Origin: Notospermus geniculatus
Lineage: Eukaryota; Nemertea; Pilidiophora; Heteronemertea; Lineidae
NCBI GenBank assembly: GCA_002633025.1
Contig: NMRB01000648.1
Span: 31,208 to 95,207, forward strand
Reading direction: 5' to 3'
DNA length: 64,000 nt
Under the pieces are notes generated by a model. The model had not been told where the DNA came from. It did no database searches and saw nothing but the letters and a program-made list of their open reading frames with translations. This document shows, in pieces, positions 9,458 to 22,860 of this stretch. A program made the position numbers and the translations under genes. Positions within the stretch are counted from its first letter, which is position 1, and each line of letters starts with the position of its first letter.

Positions 9458-9609
9458 CCCTTACAAAAATGTGACAATTGTAAATGACATTACCACAAGG
9501 TAATGGGTGAATTTTACACAAAAAATGTGTAAAAGTACACAAAAAATGGGTAAAATTCGCCCTTTACCACATGGTAATATCATTTACACGTGTCACATTT
9601 TTGTAAGGG
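9458..9609. mobile_element. Fold-back MITE, CCCTTACAAAAATGTGACA ends
   Basis: CCCTTACAAAAATGTGACA is inverted at the right end (TGTCACATTTTTGTAAGGG), and GTAAATGACATTACCA pairs with GGTAATATCATTTAC. The centre carries two copies of ACACAAAAAATG. Confidence 0.85.
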
Positions 9610-10010
9610 AGGATTTCTCCCTCGTCTTCCAAGTTCCCAAATGTGTTGAAATCAAATTCATGACGTATAGGGAATTAATTGCAGCAATGACGTGACGCCA
9701 AACGGAGTTGATGACATTTTTCCAAAAAGAGGTTGAGAGTGAAATGAAATGGTCCAGGGACCATGTGCTCACCTGAGTTTAAAATCTCAATCCCAATCTT
9801 TTTTCAATGTCATTTCCTCATCTCAGTGGCATATGACCATATCACGACTGTTAGAAGTCAATGCATGTAGTGGAAAAGGTCCGGAACGAAATTTGATTGG
9901 TTGGTGCCCTATTTGGAATATAATAGGAATTCCCTGACACATTATGCCATGCACGTTGACATGGTCGAGGCCTACAAAAGGAAACCACAGTATTGACGAG
10001 ACGTTCGTAC

Positions 10011-10016
10011 AATAAA
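10011..10016 (+). terminator. Candidate polyadenylation signal for GFM2
   Basis: AATAAA lies about 890 bp after the GFM2 stop; another occurs near 10537. Either would put the two MITEs at 9139-9609 in the 3' UTR. Nothing in the sequence discriminates between them. Confidence 0.3.
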
Positions 10017-13000
10017 ACTATTTGGTTCCTACCAAATATGGCAAACAATGGTTTGAAGACAAAGAAGTTAACATAGGTATTTTGGGCGAAAGGATTTGGT
10101 GAAACCTGTGACAGCTATCGGCTATACCACAATGTTTATATGCAGCGGGAATTCCCTTCTCCATGATAACGTTAATATTGTTCGGCGATCTTATTCCAAG
10201 ATTCAGTAAATTNACTGTTAATACAATGTATTCCCCAATGAAAACTCCTTTTTGGTTTCCAGGCTGTTTATTCAAAAGACATTTATTTGTAGGAGAAGGA
10301 AGATCAACAGTCAATTGACAAAGATTTTTGCCATGAACTTGCTTTCCTTTGTATGTTTTTAGATACCAGGGTAATTATTTTACTGGGATAAAACAAATCC
10401 CAGATAGTGGAATTTGCACATGGGATTTGTTTTTGGCGCCAGAAATTGCTACATTGTGATTGGTTATCATTCACCTGCTGAATCTGGCACAGAATGTTAA
10501 TTCTAAGGTAAATGGGACAAATTGTCAAAAACAATAGGGCTACAAAATAAAGTTATATTCTACTTTTTCATGCAATGAATTATTGTTGACACACAAATTT
10601 ATCTGAATTATTTGGATATTGTCTTGAAAACAATTTAAAATAAAATGAAAGGTGGCCTCAATAAGTAGGTCATATTATTACCCAATCAGAGGCCGTGAAA
10701 CCTGAGTGCACGGAACGCTATCAATTTATGACAATGATCGGTGACTAAACTTTCCAACGTCCTGTTCACAAATTTCGTTCTGTTTAGTTTCGTTTAGTCG
10801 TAGTTCACGTCAGTCCTACGTGGAGCAGGCGTCCAAATGTTTCCTCGAAAGAAACCTCGATCTTGACGTCCCGAGAATAGACGCATCAACCGGGATTTTC
10901 TGTTGGAAGTGCAACAATCAAAGGTTCGTAATTCGCCGGATGAATCCATCACACGTCCATGTTGTTTGTGAGTGCTTCACCAACCAGTTGATGGTTGAGA
11001 AGCCCTTTCTCCCACTTCAATTTCTGTCAGACTCCTCTCACAGAAAATCATTGTTCATGCACATTTTTCTTTGAAACAACATGTTTTATTATTTCACCCT
11101 CATTATTTGTCATGAAATTTCGTCGATTATGAAATTTTGATGTTTGAAATGGGTCATTCTGTCTTGACCTAATTCTGGAACTCATGAACTGGGCCAAACG
11201 GCCCAAAGGAGGCATCATCATGGTGACTTCTCATGACTTGTTCTTTGACTGTCTGTCTGTAGGCCTAGTTCAGAAGTTCAGCTGACAATATGATTGTCTC
11301 TCCTTGAGCTGATCCGGTCTAAACCTGAACCTAAAGTGACAGTGTTTTTCTGTTAAACTGGCATTTTCTTAAATTTAGGTACAGTAAGGATCATGACAAT
11401 GGGTCCCGGGACCTGGACCTTCATCTTAGCTACTCCCATTCCCAGGTCCCAGATTGTTGATTCATCATGACGCGACAACACTCAAAAACAGACATGACAG
11501 AGTATAGCCTACCATCCCCATCGATTTTTGCTCTTTGCGGCATGGTCCAGCCTCTCAAATGATAGCCGCAGACAGATTTAATAGTTGGCCTTCTCTTTAT
11601 TTCCCTCAAAAAAAAAGCCAAATTTGTTGATGATACAGGGCCTCTTGTCATATTGATAACCAAATTAAATTTGGATGGCCTAAGAAAATGTCAAACTCAA
11701 AGACTGAATAGGCTCCAGTCAAGGTTGCTAGTTTCATGGAGAAAATGCATTGTCTTGTTAAACAAATAGCCCTGTACAAAAATCGGCAAATGATCAACTG
11801 AGCTATTTATGTGAGTAAATTTTGCAACTGTCACGGGTTCACTGCAACGTTTGATTTTCGTTTACTTTGGCCTAATAATAAGAAACAGAAAATTGTCATT
11901 CCGCAGTATAAGATAACATCATGCCACCCTTTGTTTAAAAAATGCTTATCTGACAAAGTTGCAGCAATATGTGGCGGCTGATGCCACCCATGTGATGACG
12001 TCACTCATGAATGTCATTACAAAGCAAAAATGTGACAATTGAAATGATCAGCTGATTACCGGTATGATTGAAAGGTGGGATTTCCCTTTGCCTTCCCCTT
12101 TACACACGTCGTGGACTGTCTGGTCTCATATACCGGTATATTGAATATCGGCCCGTCTTTGTATTGATCATGAATGCCCAAAGTACAACTGTGGAGTGTG
12201 CCACTTGCTAAGTACATCACATGTATTTCTATTTATCAAGTTGATCGTTGAGTTTTATTTATCAAGTTGATCGTTGAGTTTTACAGCATAAGCGTAAAGA
12301 TAATTGTTCTTGTTCACTACACTGTCCTATGCTGGGGACAATTGAAACCCCAATCAATAATTGTTCTACATATTGTTTTTATACAGTGCAACATGTAAAA
12401 TGAAACGGCCAATGAATATCATTGATTTCTAGTTTCACAATCCACCTGTAATCTAACAGTACACTATAACAGCTGGCTACGATTTATTGCTCAAGTATTG
12501 GAAACAAGTTGATTTAAATATTCATACATAGGTATGGGCTAGCCAAGTCGAAACAAATGATGATGAATAGTGATACTGTGGGTTTGCACATTATGCAGTG
12601 ATCAAGGAAAGACAAAATTCCCCAACGCTAACATTTTCTGGCTAGAACATGGATGACATGAGGACTCCCATGTTTAAAACTTAGGGCCGGACTCCATGTG
12701 TGTATGACTATCAGTCGAATGATATACGTGACTGTACATGTAAGTAGTTTTTTGCCTGCTGGTGAGTAGTTTTAAAACACGAACTGCATGAAAACCATGT
12801 CTAGCAGCAAAGGGACAAGTCAAAATCACTGAATGACAGGGTTCCCGGTTGGAGTTGGAGCCAGTTCAAGAAACCTCTTAGCCAAAGTTAAGCCATTAGA
12901 CCAGATTTCGATTTGCCAGATTCTGTTGTAACTTTGGTGACCGGAATAGAACAGATTCAGGGTAAAGAGAGTAGAATGAGGGACCAGATTTTTAGCCAAT

Positions 13001-13484
13001 CCTGAAATATATTAGCCAAAATGAAGTGTCAGTAGCCAAGGGCGAATTGGTGAGTGGGTAGCGCCAACCCTGAATGAGATTGATGAGACTGAAGAAATCA
13101 GTTGAGAGAAAGACCCATCGTCCACTTGCTGGCTCGGTCTGTCAACCTGTTCGCTTCCTGCGTGTTAGCTACAGATGGCAACCACCTTAATGCATGTCTC
13201 TGACCATTTCAGTGTAAGCTGCCTGGGGCCAAAATATTGCTAGTTCCTATCACCATGGTGATAACACTGTGATTTTGCCAGCCATTCTACATCAGAAGTG
13301 AATGAAACAAAACAATCAAACTCGATATTGATTTTGTGTGTCAACTCAGCAGCAAGCATCCTCGATATTCATGATGACATGAGCCGTCTTGGCCGGCTAC
13401 ACTGACAGAACTCCTATTAGTGTTTTTAAAAAGGCATTTATGGTTGTAACCAGATTATTGGCCATTATAACTGCATGAGAAACA
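10017..13484. other. GFM2-SERTAD2 intergenic region, first part
   Basis: No recognisable exon was found. A short open stretch at 10820-11074 (GTG start, Cys-rich middle) has no family resemblance; its 5' flank holds TGACGTC and CACGTCAG motifs, so an untranslated first exon of the downstream SERTAD2 gene is conceivable but unsupported. A 26-bp exact duplication lies at 12232-12283. Confidence 0.4.
12232..12283. repeat. 26-bp exact tandem duplication
   Basis: The unit TTTATCAAGTTGATCGTTGA followed by GTTTTA occurs twice without change. Such identity points to a recent slippage event. Confidence 0.85.
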
Positions 13485-13648
13485 GCGCAGATCCAAGGGG
13501 GCTCACCAAGTGCATGCCCCCCTTAGGCCAACAAATCAAAATCTGTAAAATCAACCGTGAAATAGTGAAATTTGGAGCAAGTCATTGAAGTTCATTGGAT
13601 TTCAATGTTTCTAGCACAGTGCGCCCCCTCTTTCCCGAAATCGGGTCT
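13485..13648 (+). mobile_element. GGATCC-ended about 165-bp repeat, copy 2
   Basis: GCGCAGATCCAAGGGG at the left, then AAATCTGTAAAATCAACCGT and GATTTCAATGTTTCTAGCAC. It is the same as the copies at 6162 and 26147, but the right end has decayed. Confidence 0.75.
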
Positions 13649-16342
13649 CAAGTGTTGCAGACAGCAGGCAAAAATGGCCTTTTCTTAGTCTCATGATACC
13701 CTGCCTCTTCACTTGGACGATGGAACTTGGAATCGAGGCAGCTAGGGCTGCAGATAAGAGCAAAAGAATGAGTCAATATACCCTTCAACTTTTCAAGAAT
13801 CACCCAAGGCATCTAGCAGTAGAGCCTGGCAATACCGGTACTCCCAGAATATTTGAAACTCCCTGGCCCTGTATGTGTTGATCTCAGCAATGACATTCAT
13901 ATTAAACCCGCAACCCCAACACCAACGTCATAGATCAGCCAGTCCTTCTGTTGACCTGAAAATGTTTGGTGAAAAGTTTACGACCCATAAATTTCAAAGA
14001 AGACATTTTACAAAGTATGATGCATTTCTATGCTATTCAGGTCAGTGTTTCGATCAAGTCAGGGTTTTGACAGGTCAGTAGAGCAATTCGGTCTAGGCCT
14101 TTGGTACCAAATACAATACAAGAAGGCCGGAGGGATCACACTTGGTCTTTTCACTTGTATTATTGGGCATAGACAAGATAGACCCCAGGAGCACACCACA
14201 TTGGGATAGGCCTACCATGATATTGCCACCAACACTACAGCGGGATGTTGATGTTCTGGTGTCAGTTTTGGAGAATTCGTCCACAGCTGAGTTCTGTCTT
14301 CTTAGCTGAGTGAAAAGTGAAGAATAGGGCAAGTCCATGGATTTCCTTGTGTTTCCTGGAATGGACTTGCCTGGCTTTCTTGATCGACATGACTCACCGG
14401 ACCCCAACATTGATTTGCTAAAGTAGTGGCAGACATGGCAGAAAAGTGTTCAAACTTCATGCAGCAAGGGCTCAAGTTGTATACTTACATGTACTAGGCT
14501 CTGGAGTTGCTTCAGTGGCGGGGGGGNTGCTTCAGTGGCGGGGGGCGGGGGGCTGTCACTAGTGTTGATGTGTCTGTGTCTTTGGACCTTATCTGGAGCA
14601 AAAAGTGGTTGTACTATTTCTTGGTCTCAGCTGTGGTCTTCACAATTTAAGTGGGATTTTTGTGGAAATACTTCCTCCTACATGTACTTCCTATACCATT
14701 CCTTCATGTGTTGTTACATGCTCTGACATGTGAAGTCAATGACCCAATTTAAGAATTGTTCATCAAATGGGCTTCTGGATAGTGCTGTCACCATCAGAAT
14801 AAGAAAATAGCATCATTCATGAACAACTGATTGTGGTTTTGTCTAAAAAACGACTGGGTAATTTACTGACCTTGTTGTACATTAGGTGTTTTGTTGAACA
14901 TGTGTCCACTTCGTGGACCTCTGAGCTCAATGGACAAAACTAGGTCAAGAATGATTCAGTGTATTCAGATTTCGATTTCGATACAAAAAGTTCTCAAAGT
15001 CCCGTCTTTTCCTTTTCGAAGTCTATGTTAATAGTACAATACGAGTTCTCTGTGTGGACTATATGTATAATAAAGGAAGCGAGCCGGCACAACTGTTTGC
15101 TTCACATTATACATTGGGTGTTGGGGAAAACCCATGGGACTTAACATTCTCAGATTGGACGGCATAAATTACAACATTGGTGATTGAGCTGAGCATTGCT
15201 TAATTTGGTGCGTGATGGTCGAGACATCCCTGTGTTGAGTGCTGGTTTTATCAGTTGTTATGTACAGTTGGGCTGTGGTTGGCTCTATCAGGTAAGACAG
15301 TTTGAAGACATTGGCATAATTCTTTGTAGGGTACAGTACGCACAACTATTGATTCACCAAATTCAGACAATGTATCCGAAAGTTTGAAAAAATTGGCCAT
15401 TTTGAAGTCACTTTTGTCATGGCTTACCATATTTTATGATATTGGTTATACCACATGTGTCAGAATTTTGCCAGCAGCAACACAGGTTAAATTTGTTTCA
15501 AACCATCCTCTATCTATTTTTACCTTTTTACTCATACTCTATATTTTACATTTAGAAATAGTGTCATCCCCTCATATTTTTGTCCACCGTTCTCTATCAC
15601 TCGGTCTGATAACCCTTTACCCTTTTGTGGTAGTGTGCTAGCTAACTGACGTTATCCCATTCAAATTAGTGCGATAATTCATGCTAATCCAATGCACGGC
15701 ATATTGATCCATCCATTGACATCATCACCAACGTGTGCTTCTGCTCGGTTACGTTACTCGACGCTTTGAAAAATCTCAGCAGAATGTATCGATGATGCCC
15801 ACGTCAAGGACGGTGTATCAACGCCTACTCAGTTTTACCTTATACAGAAATGTTGAACCGCTGCTATACCCTGTTGTGTCATTTTCTTATTCATCATCAG
15901 TTTGGCTACAACTTGAGATTTTATTTCTCGTTCTTTCCCGTATAAAATCATGCATTTCATACGCACCCAGTAAGTTGTCATTTCGTTGTGTGTGGTATCA
16001 CTTCGCTGTATTGATTTATAAGTAGAGTCACTGCCGATTTTTGAGTGCAAATTTGCTGTTGTGTAGCCGGTTAAACAATTCAATGTTCGCTCAGGAATAT
16101 TCTCAGGTATATGTATCACGATAGCTGGGGTAAGTCCAGGATTTGCAATTTTGGAAATGTTTTACTTTACCATTTTTGGGTGTCCTACATACAGCACATG
16201 TATTTTACATCTCAAGTTGTTTTGTGGCATCGATACCAGGAAAGTGTGTCGAATAGAAACCGAGATTTCTGCCTACTTAGTACTGGTACTTTTAATGTTG
16301 TGGGGTAAAATCTGTTTTGTAAATCAGATTCTTCAAAACATA
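13649..16342. other. Intergenic region without recognised genes
   Basis: Several small open stretches exist (for example 14093-14410 minus and 15735-16025 plus), but none shows a known family, splice-site support or a repeat-free coding look. GCTTCAGTGGCGGGGG is duplicated at 14510-14545 around an ambiguous base. Confidence 0.4.
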
Positions 16343-16630
16343 AGCTGCGTTCACACTGGGCTTTTAAAACGGTTTGAAAACGTTTTAAGATGTTAAAACG
16401 GTTTAGGGTGCCACACTGACTAGAACCCTCTTAAAACGGTTTGAAAGCGTTTTAAAGAAAACGGTTCCAAAAGTGGTTTCAAAACGACTCGACGTCATTC
16501 GGGCGCGACAACCGTTTTGAAAACGCTTTGGTGACTGTAGTGTGGCACAGTCGGTTTTGGTCGAAAGCGTTTTCCGTAAAACGTTTTACGGAAAACGCTT
16601 TCCAGTCGGTTTCAGTGTGAACACTTGGCT
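16343..16630. mobile_element. MITE with GTTCACACTG ends and ACGGTTTGAAA subrepeats
   Basis: The left AAGCTGCGTTCACACTGGGC matches the reversed right end AGCCAAGTGTTCACACTG. The interior is built from copies of AAAACGGTTTGAAAACG and its inverse CGTTTTCCGTAAAACG, which form further palindromes. Confidence 0.7.
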
Positions 16631-17587
16631 ATAGTCTTTCTGAAATGTCTGAACTGAAGTGAATGAATAGCTAACCATGCCTACTGCCTGAACTATCTCT
16701 ACCATGAGACTGCGAGTACTGTACTGGATTGGAATGGTTCTTTACCCTTTGCATTCAGGTCTCTGCTGTAAATTAATGACCTGGCTTGATATTCGCAAAC
16801 GCTCATCATTCATGTCATTATAATTGGCCTACGACTTGGGAGCCTGTCCTGGTATTAATTGTGGCTACTGGTGACATTTAACATTGTTTTGCACTCTGGA
16901 GCCACATATTCATGTTCATGACCTCTGTGTCTGATGATGACTTGATGTTATTATTGTTCTGATTCTTTACATCATCATGTCATGGCATTTTGAAGTTGAT
17001 TGATCTTCAGTTTTTCCTCTAGGAAATTCAAAATCTGTCTCTGAGCCTGTGTCCTCGCGATTCTTGGTTAACTATTTCAGTGCTGGCCATATTTTGGCGT
17101 TATTAGCCCGTTAACTGGGTAGGATGTCATATTACGCTGTATTACGTCATCCGGGGAATCCCCGGAAATACCCGACGATCGTAGCTAATTACGTAAGGTG
17201 TACTCGTAAGGCGTAATAGTACGCCTTGCAAGGAAATGGCGCATCACAGTGCGTAGGACATTATATCACGTTTGGAACCTTGTGTGTCAATTGCTTTTTT
17301 TTGGCAATTTTTTTAAGAAAGACAAATTAGAACTAAAAAAAAATTACATAGTTAAGGGGTTAAGGAGAGTGTCGAGTCCGGTACACCAAGTTGACAAGGG
17401 TTATTTCCAACCTACGTCATGCAATTTTACTTGAAAGTGAGGCATATTTGGCATTCTGCGTCATGACGCATTGTCCTCCAGTATAGTGGAAATCACCTCC
17501 GAACCGGTTAAACTGTCCACCCACTGTAGTTATATCTAATTGAATTCTAACTATAATAGTTTATTTTTTTGTCTTTTCAGGTATGCA

Positions 17588-18565
17588 ATGCTGGGATCAG
17601 TACAAGTGGGCATCAAAAGAAAGCTGGATGATTCCAGTCTTTTCGACAAATCATATCATGAACAACGCCAGTCCATCCTCAACATTTCCATGTGCAAGTT
17701 GAAAACATTCCCGAAGAGGCGCGTTGAACCATCACTCCTGCATTCTGTCCTCATCTTCAACACGCTACGATGTATCGAACACGAGCTCCAAGAAGAGGGT
17801 GTCAGTATCAACCCAGCGGCGACACCCGCATTCCTCCCCAGCATACAGTCTCAGGATACCATCAACTTAGATCCATTGCCAGGTGCTGATGCCGCAAGTC
17901 ATAATTTAGAATTACATAATACAAAATTAGAATCGAAAGGTGCTCAATCTGTGTCAAATCTAACGCAAACTTGTCGGACTATGTCGGTGACGCCGACACC
18001 GATGGACACCGGCGGTGCAGTGTCTGCCAGTCCCGTCACCACAAAAATAGACAATGTTCAGGTACCGCCGACAGCATTGCCAAAGGAACGTATTTCAACA
18101 AGTGTCACGAAACCTGCTGAACTTGACATCAATAGCAATTTAAGTTCTTGTGAATCGATGAACACGACTTTATCAGAGTTTACGAAACTTTTTGTGTCTT
18201 CTCAGTGGGCTATGAACTCGAACAGCAATAGTCTCGGCTCATCTGCCAATAACTCTTCTGGGCCTTTGTCTGCTGCAGCTACGAATTTTTCGTCTGTTGC
18301 GACGAGTTTCTTCTGTTCAAATTCGAGTAAATTGGATGATTTCTTCAGTGACACGGACCTGGACTTGTCAGTATACGATTTTGATCTCTTCTCGCCGATA
18401 TCAACAAACATGAAACTTACACCACTGAGTGCCGAAGAACTTCTGCACACGTTTCCATCGCCAAACGACCCGCTGGTTCCGTTCAGCAACACTGGGGGAA
18501 GCTGCAAAAACGACGTCCTATGTGATGATCTTGATCATATCATGCAAGTCCTAGTGGGTATGTGA
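17588..18565 (+). CDS. SERTAD2: SERTA domain-containing protein, SERTAD2-like
   Basis: This is a 325-residue transcriptional co-regulator. SERTAD/TRIP-Br proteins act in the nucleus with E2F/DP and with PHD-bromodomain proteins in cell-cycle control. The ATG at 17588 lies 8 bp after a strong acceptor (TTTTCAG, 17574-17580), so the whole coding region is in one exon behind an untranslated exon, as in vertebrates. The start MLGSVQVGIKRKLDD resembles SERTAD2 (MLG, then KRK). The SERTA motif spans about residues 26-70 (QRQSILNISMCKL, EPSLLHSVLIFNTLRCIEHE). A Ser/Thr-rich middle follows, then an acidic activation segment at about 250-268 (FFSDTDLDLSVYDFDLF), and the family C-terminus DLDHIMQVLVGM. 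It is slightly longer than human SERTAD2 because of the middle region. CDCA4 and SERTAD1 are less similar at both ends. Confidence 0.93.
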   Translation: MLGSVQVGIKRKLDDSSLFDKSYHEQRQSILNISMCKLKTFPKRRVEPSLLHSVLIFNTLRCIEHELQEEGVSINPAATPAFLPSIQSQDTINLDPLPGADAASHNLELHNTKLESKGAQSVSNLTQTCRTMSVTPTPMDTGGAVSASPVTTKIDNVQVPPTALPKERISTSVTKPAELDINSNLSSCESMNTTLSEFTKLFVSSQWAMNSNSNSLGSSANNSSGPLSAAATNFSSVATSFFCSNSSKLDDFFSDTDLDLSVYDFDLFSPISTNMKLTPLSAEELLHTFPSPNDPLVPFSNTGGSCKNDVLCDDLDHIMQVLVGM

Positions 18566-18691
18566 CCCTAGCATTAGTCATCAGAAACAGTGTCAAGTGT
18601 TGATCATTTGATATTCTGCCCCAAAAATTTGTTGAGGCGTCATTCATTTTTAGACAAACATAGACACTTCTAGTCTTGAACTGTTTGTCTG

Positions 18692-18716
18692 ATGTATTTA
18701 TTATCATTATTTATTG
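18692..18716 (+). promoter_or_regulatory. AU-rich elements in SERTAD2 3' UTR
   Basis: Two TATTTATT motifs about 14 bp apart lie about 130 bp after the stop codon. Motifs of this class destabilise short-lived mRNAs. Confidence 0.4.
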
Positions 18717-19606
18717 AAACACGTGAAGAACCTGTTTTTTAAAACCAGGGCTGCAAGTAATAGTATTTTCCTACTGCAATGTCTATATTGGCGGAAGTAT
18801 TTACAAGTTCTCATTGTTTGTATAATTTGAAAATGAGAAAAACAGAAGGGAATAGCATTGGCTGATGTTAAATCGGCACATGGTGTGTTATTCTGTCAGT
18901 GCGTGTCGTGATGCGTGCGTTAGTCGGACTATATATCATAAACGTCTTCTATTTGTGGATTTTATGACTAATATATGAGACAATGCCTGAACGTGCCATT
19001 ATAATCAAATGTGATATCAAGGAATGGAATTACCATCATGACATTGAGAAGTTATATCACCAACCCAACGAACTGCGGATCTTAGATATGTTAGAGACAC
19101 ACTTCTACGTTTCAGGGACACATTTTATAATGTGCTGTGTTTGTTTTGTGCAAAGGACGTATTTTCCCACCATTTTCTGATGTATTAGTTGGAATAGGAT
19201 TTTTCAAGACCAAAAAGTTATTACCAGTGACCGTTTACAGTTTGCTGATGAGATTTTTTGAGCCAGTGGAATGATTACCTGATGTTTTGATATTAAAAGG
19301 TTTACAGTGAGGTGTGCTCCGTATTTCAAGGTTACTAGAAAATCATATGTGTTCATGCAACTGTCTACAGTTCACACGCAACGTGTAGATGTAGTTCGTT
19401 CGAGTGGAGAGAAACCGTCTCCTTGGAGTTTGTACGGCGTGGGTGACTACGCGACATTTTGATAAGAGTATGATGTATGTATCACACACTGACGGCAGTG
19501 TAGAGTATAACTGTGACATGTGTGAATGGCCTACATTGTTGATCAATTTTTTGGATGCATTCATACAAATGACTGTGGCAGTTGAAGTGTTGGTGAACTG
19601 CTTAAT

Positions 19607-19612
19607 AATAAA
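19607..19612 (+). terminator. Candidate polyadenylation signal for SERTAD2
   Basis: AATAAA lies about 1.04 kb after the stop codon, with T-rich sequence downstream. No transcript evidence is visible. Confidence 0.35.
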
Positions 19613-20420
19613 CCAAGATCTCTTTAACCAGTTGCACAAAAGTCAAAACATCGGTGAGTTCTTTACAATTACAAAAGGTCTTGCACAGTTATCTTTAGGC
19701 CTATGAGATGACGTGGCTTCTGCTCTTTTAGCCAAGGCTACAAAAAGTGTTTCTTCAGCTACAGACATGACAGAAAAATGACCTAAGTTCGAGGAAATTT
19801 GCCATGAAGTGGTGGCAAATGTACCCTCCAGCAGAAGCCATCTGAAAAAATGTAAAGTAAGCATCAAAATAATACTAATGAAGGAAAAAGCTGTTGAAAA
19901 TCCCACCCAATAAGTCAAAATTGGATGATGATGACAGTAATGTGCTGAAAGTGCTTTTCGAGCAACCAATATTTTGGGTGTCCATGTGCCATGTTTAGTC
20001 AGCAACTGCTCGTTTTTTACCAGTCCAGCATTTACAGTACAGCTGATATTTAATCATCATGCGAGAGACCATTATCGCATGAAATCGTCATTCGTATGTT
20101 CAGTCATTTTGCCATCTTTAGTGGCGGGGCTGTTGTTGAGATCTCAAGGCCTAGATACACGGGGAGATTTTGAAATAGAAGAAGAGAGGGAATGGAAAAC
20201 CATTGATTGATCTCAGTTCACTAGTCCTGATATACAATGTACATGTATGTACATGTATGTCTGTACATGAACTTCCACCGTTTTTATTGGAGGCCCAAAA
20301 ACAACTGATGGACCCCATGGTACCCATGTTGCGTTCCTGAGGTATTTCACCTAACTTTTGGAAGTATTTTCCTCATTATCATTCTGTTGATCAATTTTTG
20401 ATAGAGGGCTTAAAATCCTG

Positions 20421-20560
20421 AGACCTTATTCACAAAGCTCCCGTAACTTGGAGGAGGGCACGCAAATACTTTGTCAGGCTGATAGTGAACAATTGGTTGC
20501 CCGCAAATGGACAATAGTTTACGCACTCCTGAAGTTACAAGGGCTTCATGAATAAGGTCC
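20421..20560. mobile_element. Fold-back MITE, GACCTTATTCAC ends
   Basis: The left GACCTTATTCACAAAGCTCC pairs with the reversed right GGACCTTATTCATGAAGCCC. The inner arms CGTAACTTGGAGGAGGGC and TGTAACTTCAGGAGTGC also pair. Confidence 0.8.
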
Positions 20561-21213
20561 TATTTTTGTCGCATACTGGTATTATAAAATCCTCATCAAA
20601 GTTACTACTTGTTGCTAATGTCACTGTGACCTGTGAAGCAATGTTCTGGAAAACGACTGTAATTTACATATTGCAAGCTTTTAATCATGGCACTGACGTC
20701 ACAGTGTGCAGATGACATCTAGGTCATCTTCCTCTTTGGAATCAGTGAAAATTTTGTCTGGAAGAATTGTACCCGGTAGTCCCGGGGGGGTCACTCCCCA
20801 CACTGGCCATACACCATGTGTGTTCCTTGCTTTTTGAAAAAGCCCCCTCTGGCGGGGTCATTGAATTCATGATCCACACCCCCTCCAGCTGGCAGAAAGA
20901 ATATCTCCCGCCCCCTCCCGTACGACGAACACAGTCAGCGCGCCAAGTCCCGCTGCCTTTCCCGCTCTGTCAGCCACCTCCCGCTGCTGTTGCCGACGGA
21001 ACATTGCCTTTTGTTGCGGGCAGGGGAAAAGTTATAATTCAGGATGGGCCTTGTGTGGGAAAAATATGCTGGCCCATAGGCTTATTGCGTGAATGATAGG
21101 GAAATAAGGGGCCTCTCTGTGATCGCGCGGGCCCGCCGAAAATCGGCGAAATCACCCCCTATTCCCGCTTTTTTAGGAACGCACATGGGGTTATGTTGAG
21201 CCAGGGAGTGNGC

Positions 21214-21420
21214 CAAAATCTCAACCAGAGCCTCAATCTGAAACCGGCTGACGTGACGCCATCCATGATTCAGCAATGGTCGAGTCGGACGCAACGTCTT
21301 TGACGTCACTGTTGTGGAGTTGTCTGCATCGATGTCATTTAGTTTCAGACCGAGGTTGTGGTTGAGATTTCGGCGGAAGTGCACAGATCTTTGTCGTTTA
21401 CGTCAATTTGAGAACAGTCT
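21214..21420. mobile_element. MITE with AATCTCAACC inverted ends, copy 1
   Basis: The inverted pair AATCTCAACCAGAGCCTCAA and (reversed) AATCTCAACCACAACCTCGG flanks GGCTGACGTGACGCCATCCA. The sequence is about 85% identical by eye to 62843-63050. Confidence 0.75.
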
Positions 21421-22486
21421 ATTGGGCAACAAAATTCGTAGTCACTTTTGTACATGGGGTCGGATACTGGTGTGGTGGGTAGGAACATGTTTTGTTCTTT
21501 ATACGTATATGATTATTATTGAAAACATTAATCTGTGTCAATCGACCATGGTGATTTTTATGCCGTCATTATCATATTTGAGAATGCCACTTGTATGTTT
21601 TGCAGATTTGTACAGTTTTGTAAGATCAGATCAAATGAGAAGAGAGTTCTTTTGTAATTATTATTGTATAAGTTATGAATGTTTTTATTCCATAGGGGGT
21701 CTGACCTGAACACTTTAAAAAAGCTAATTGTCAAAATTTTGCCAGGCTGTTGTGATGAACCAGTCTCATCATCTGTGGAAGACATCATCATCACAACAAA
21801 AAATGTAACTGGTATTTTGCAGGATTTAGACTTAGCCATTTCTGAGTATGCAAATAGTGACATTCCAGTCTCACGTCAGGCCCTTTGGGAGTGCATTTAA
21901 AGAAAAGTGTCAAAATATGTTTTGTGTGAATCTATTCTAATTGCTAATATACCGTATGCTACATTAGAATATCTCCTGGTGTGACTTTCTGATGGCCCCC
22001 ATCTGGAGCCGTGGATGGTGTGAATGTGTGGACATTTTGAAAAAGAACAAAGCAATAGACTAGAGCAACACAGGTTGTCAGATTGGACTGATTAGATCCC
22101 TAATTTGGTTGACCCTAGCGAAGGGTCATTTTGAGTTGTAAACCATTTCCATTGATTAGTACATTGAGCTCCAGTCACTCATTACCGAACATGGATACTA
22201 TTAAAAATTATGTAATTTGTCACTCTAAGCACATCGTACCATGACTTTGTTTATATAAATTGTCATCCTCTGTCATGTTGGTCTTGGATACATGCCATAA
22301 GCTGTAGTTTGAAGTAGATTGCCAAAGTGCCTACACAACAGCATGAAATTGGACGACATTAAAAGTATTCTTAAGATTTTATTAGCAGAGAGTCTGACCT
22401 GATAATTTGCAGTTTTATAGTCTTTGAGGCCAGGATATCTTAATCCTCAGGCATTCACTGGGATGGACTCCCACTTTCCCTATAGC

Positions 22487-22796
22487 GGGCAGCACACCAC
22501 GGGCGAGGTGAGCGCGATATCACAAGTGATTTGCACGATGCCAGGTGTGCACTGGACAGCAATTCGGTGGAATCCTCCAACCAGCGATGATCACCCAACG
22601 CCGAACTGGTTTGATTTTGTGGCGGGAGGAATAAATTCTCGCCAGGCCCACCGCACACACAAAAACAATATTTTTGTGTTCTCCATGTTCTCGCAATGTT
22701 CTTGCCTAGTCTTTGATGGCTAAAATGCGAAAAAAAAGGATCGGTGGCAATCGGATCGCTTAGATATCACCCTAACCTCGTCTGGTGTGCTGCGAG
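22487..22796. mobile_element. MITE with GCAGCACACC ends, copy 1
   Basis: The left GGGCAGCACACCACGGGCGA with GGTGAGCGCGATATC matches the reversed right CTCGCAGCACACCAGACGAG with GTTAGGGTGATATC. It shares its ends with 62681-63166, but the core differs. Confidence 0.75.
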
Positions 22797-22860
22797 TTGA
22801 ATTGCTACTGAATCTTGGCAGAGCAGCATCAGAACAAAATGCTAAATCATTTAGAAGTGC

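Noticed and set aside
20767-21096. Pro-rich 109-codon plus-strand frame
   Set aside because: It is GC-rich repeat-like DNA next to a MITE, with no recognisable family or splice sites.
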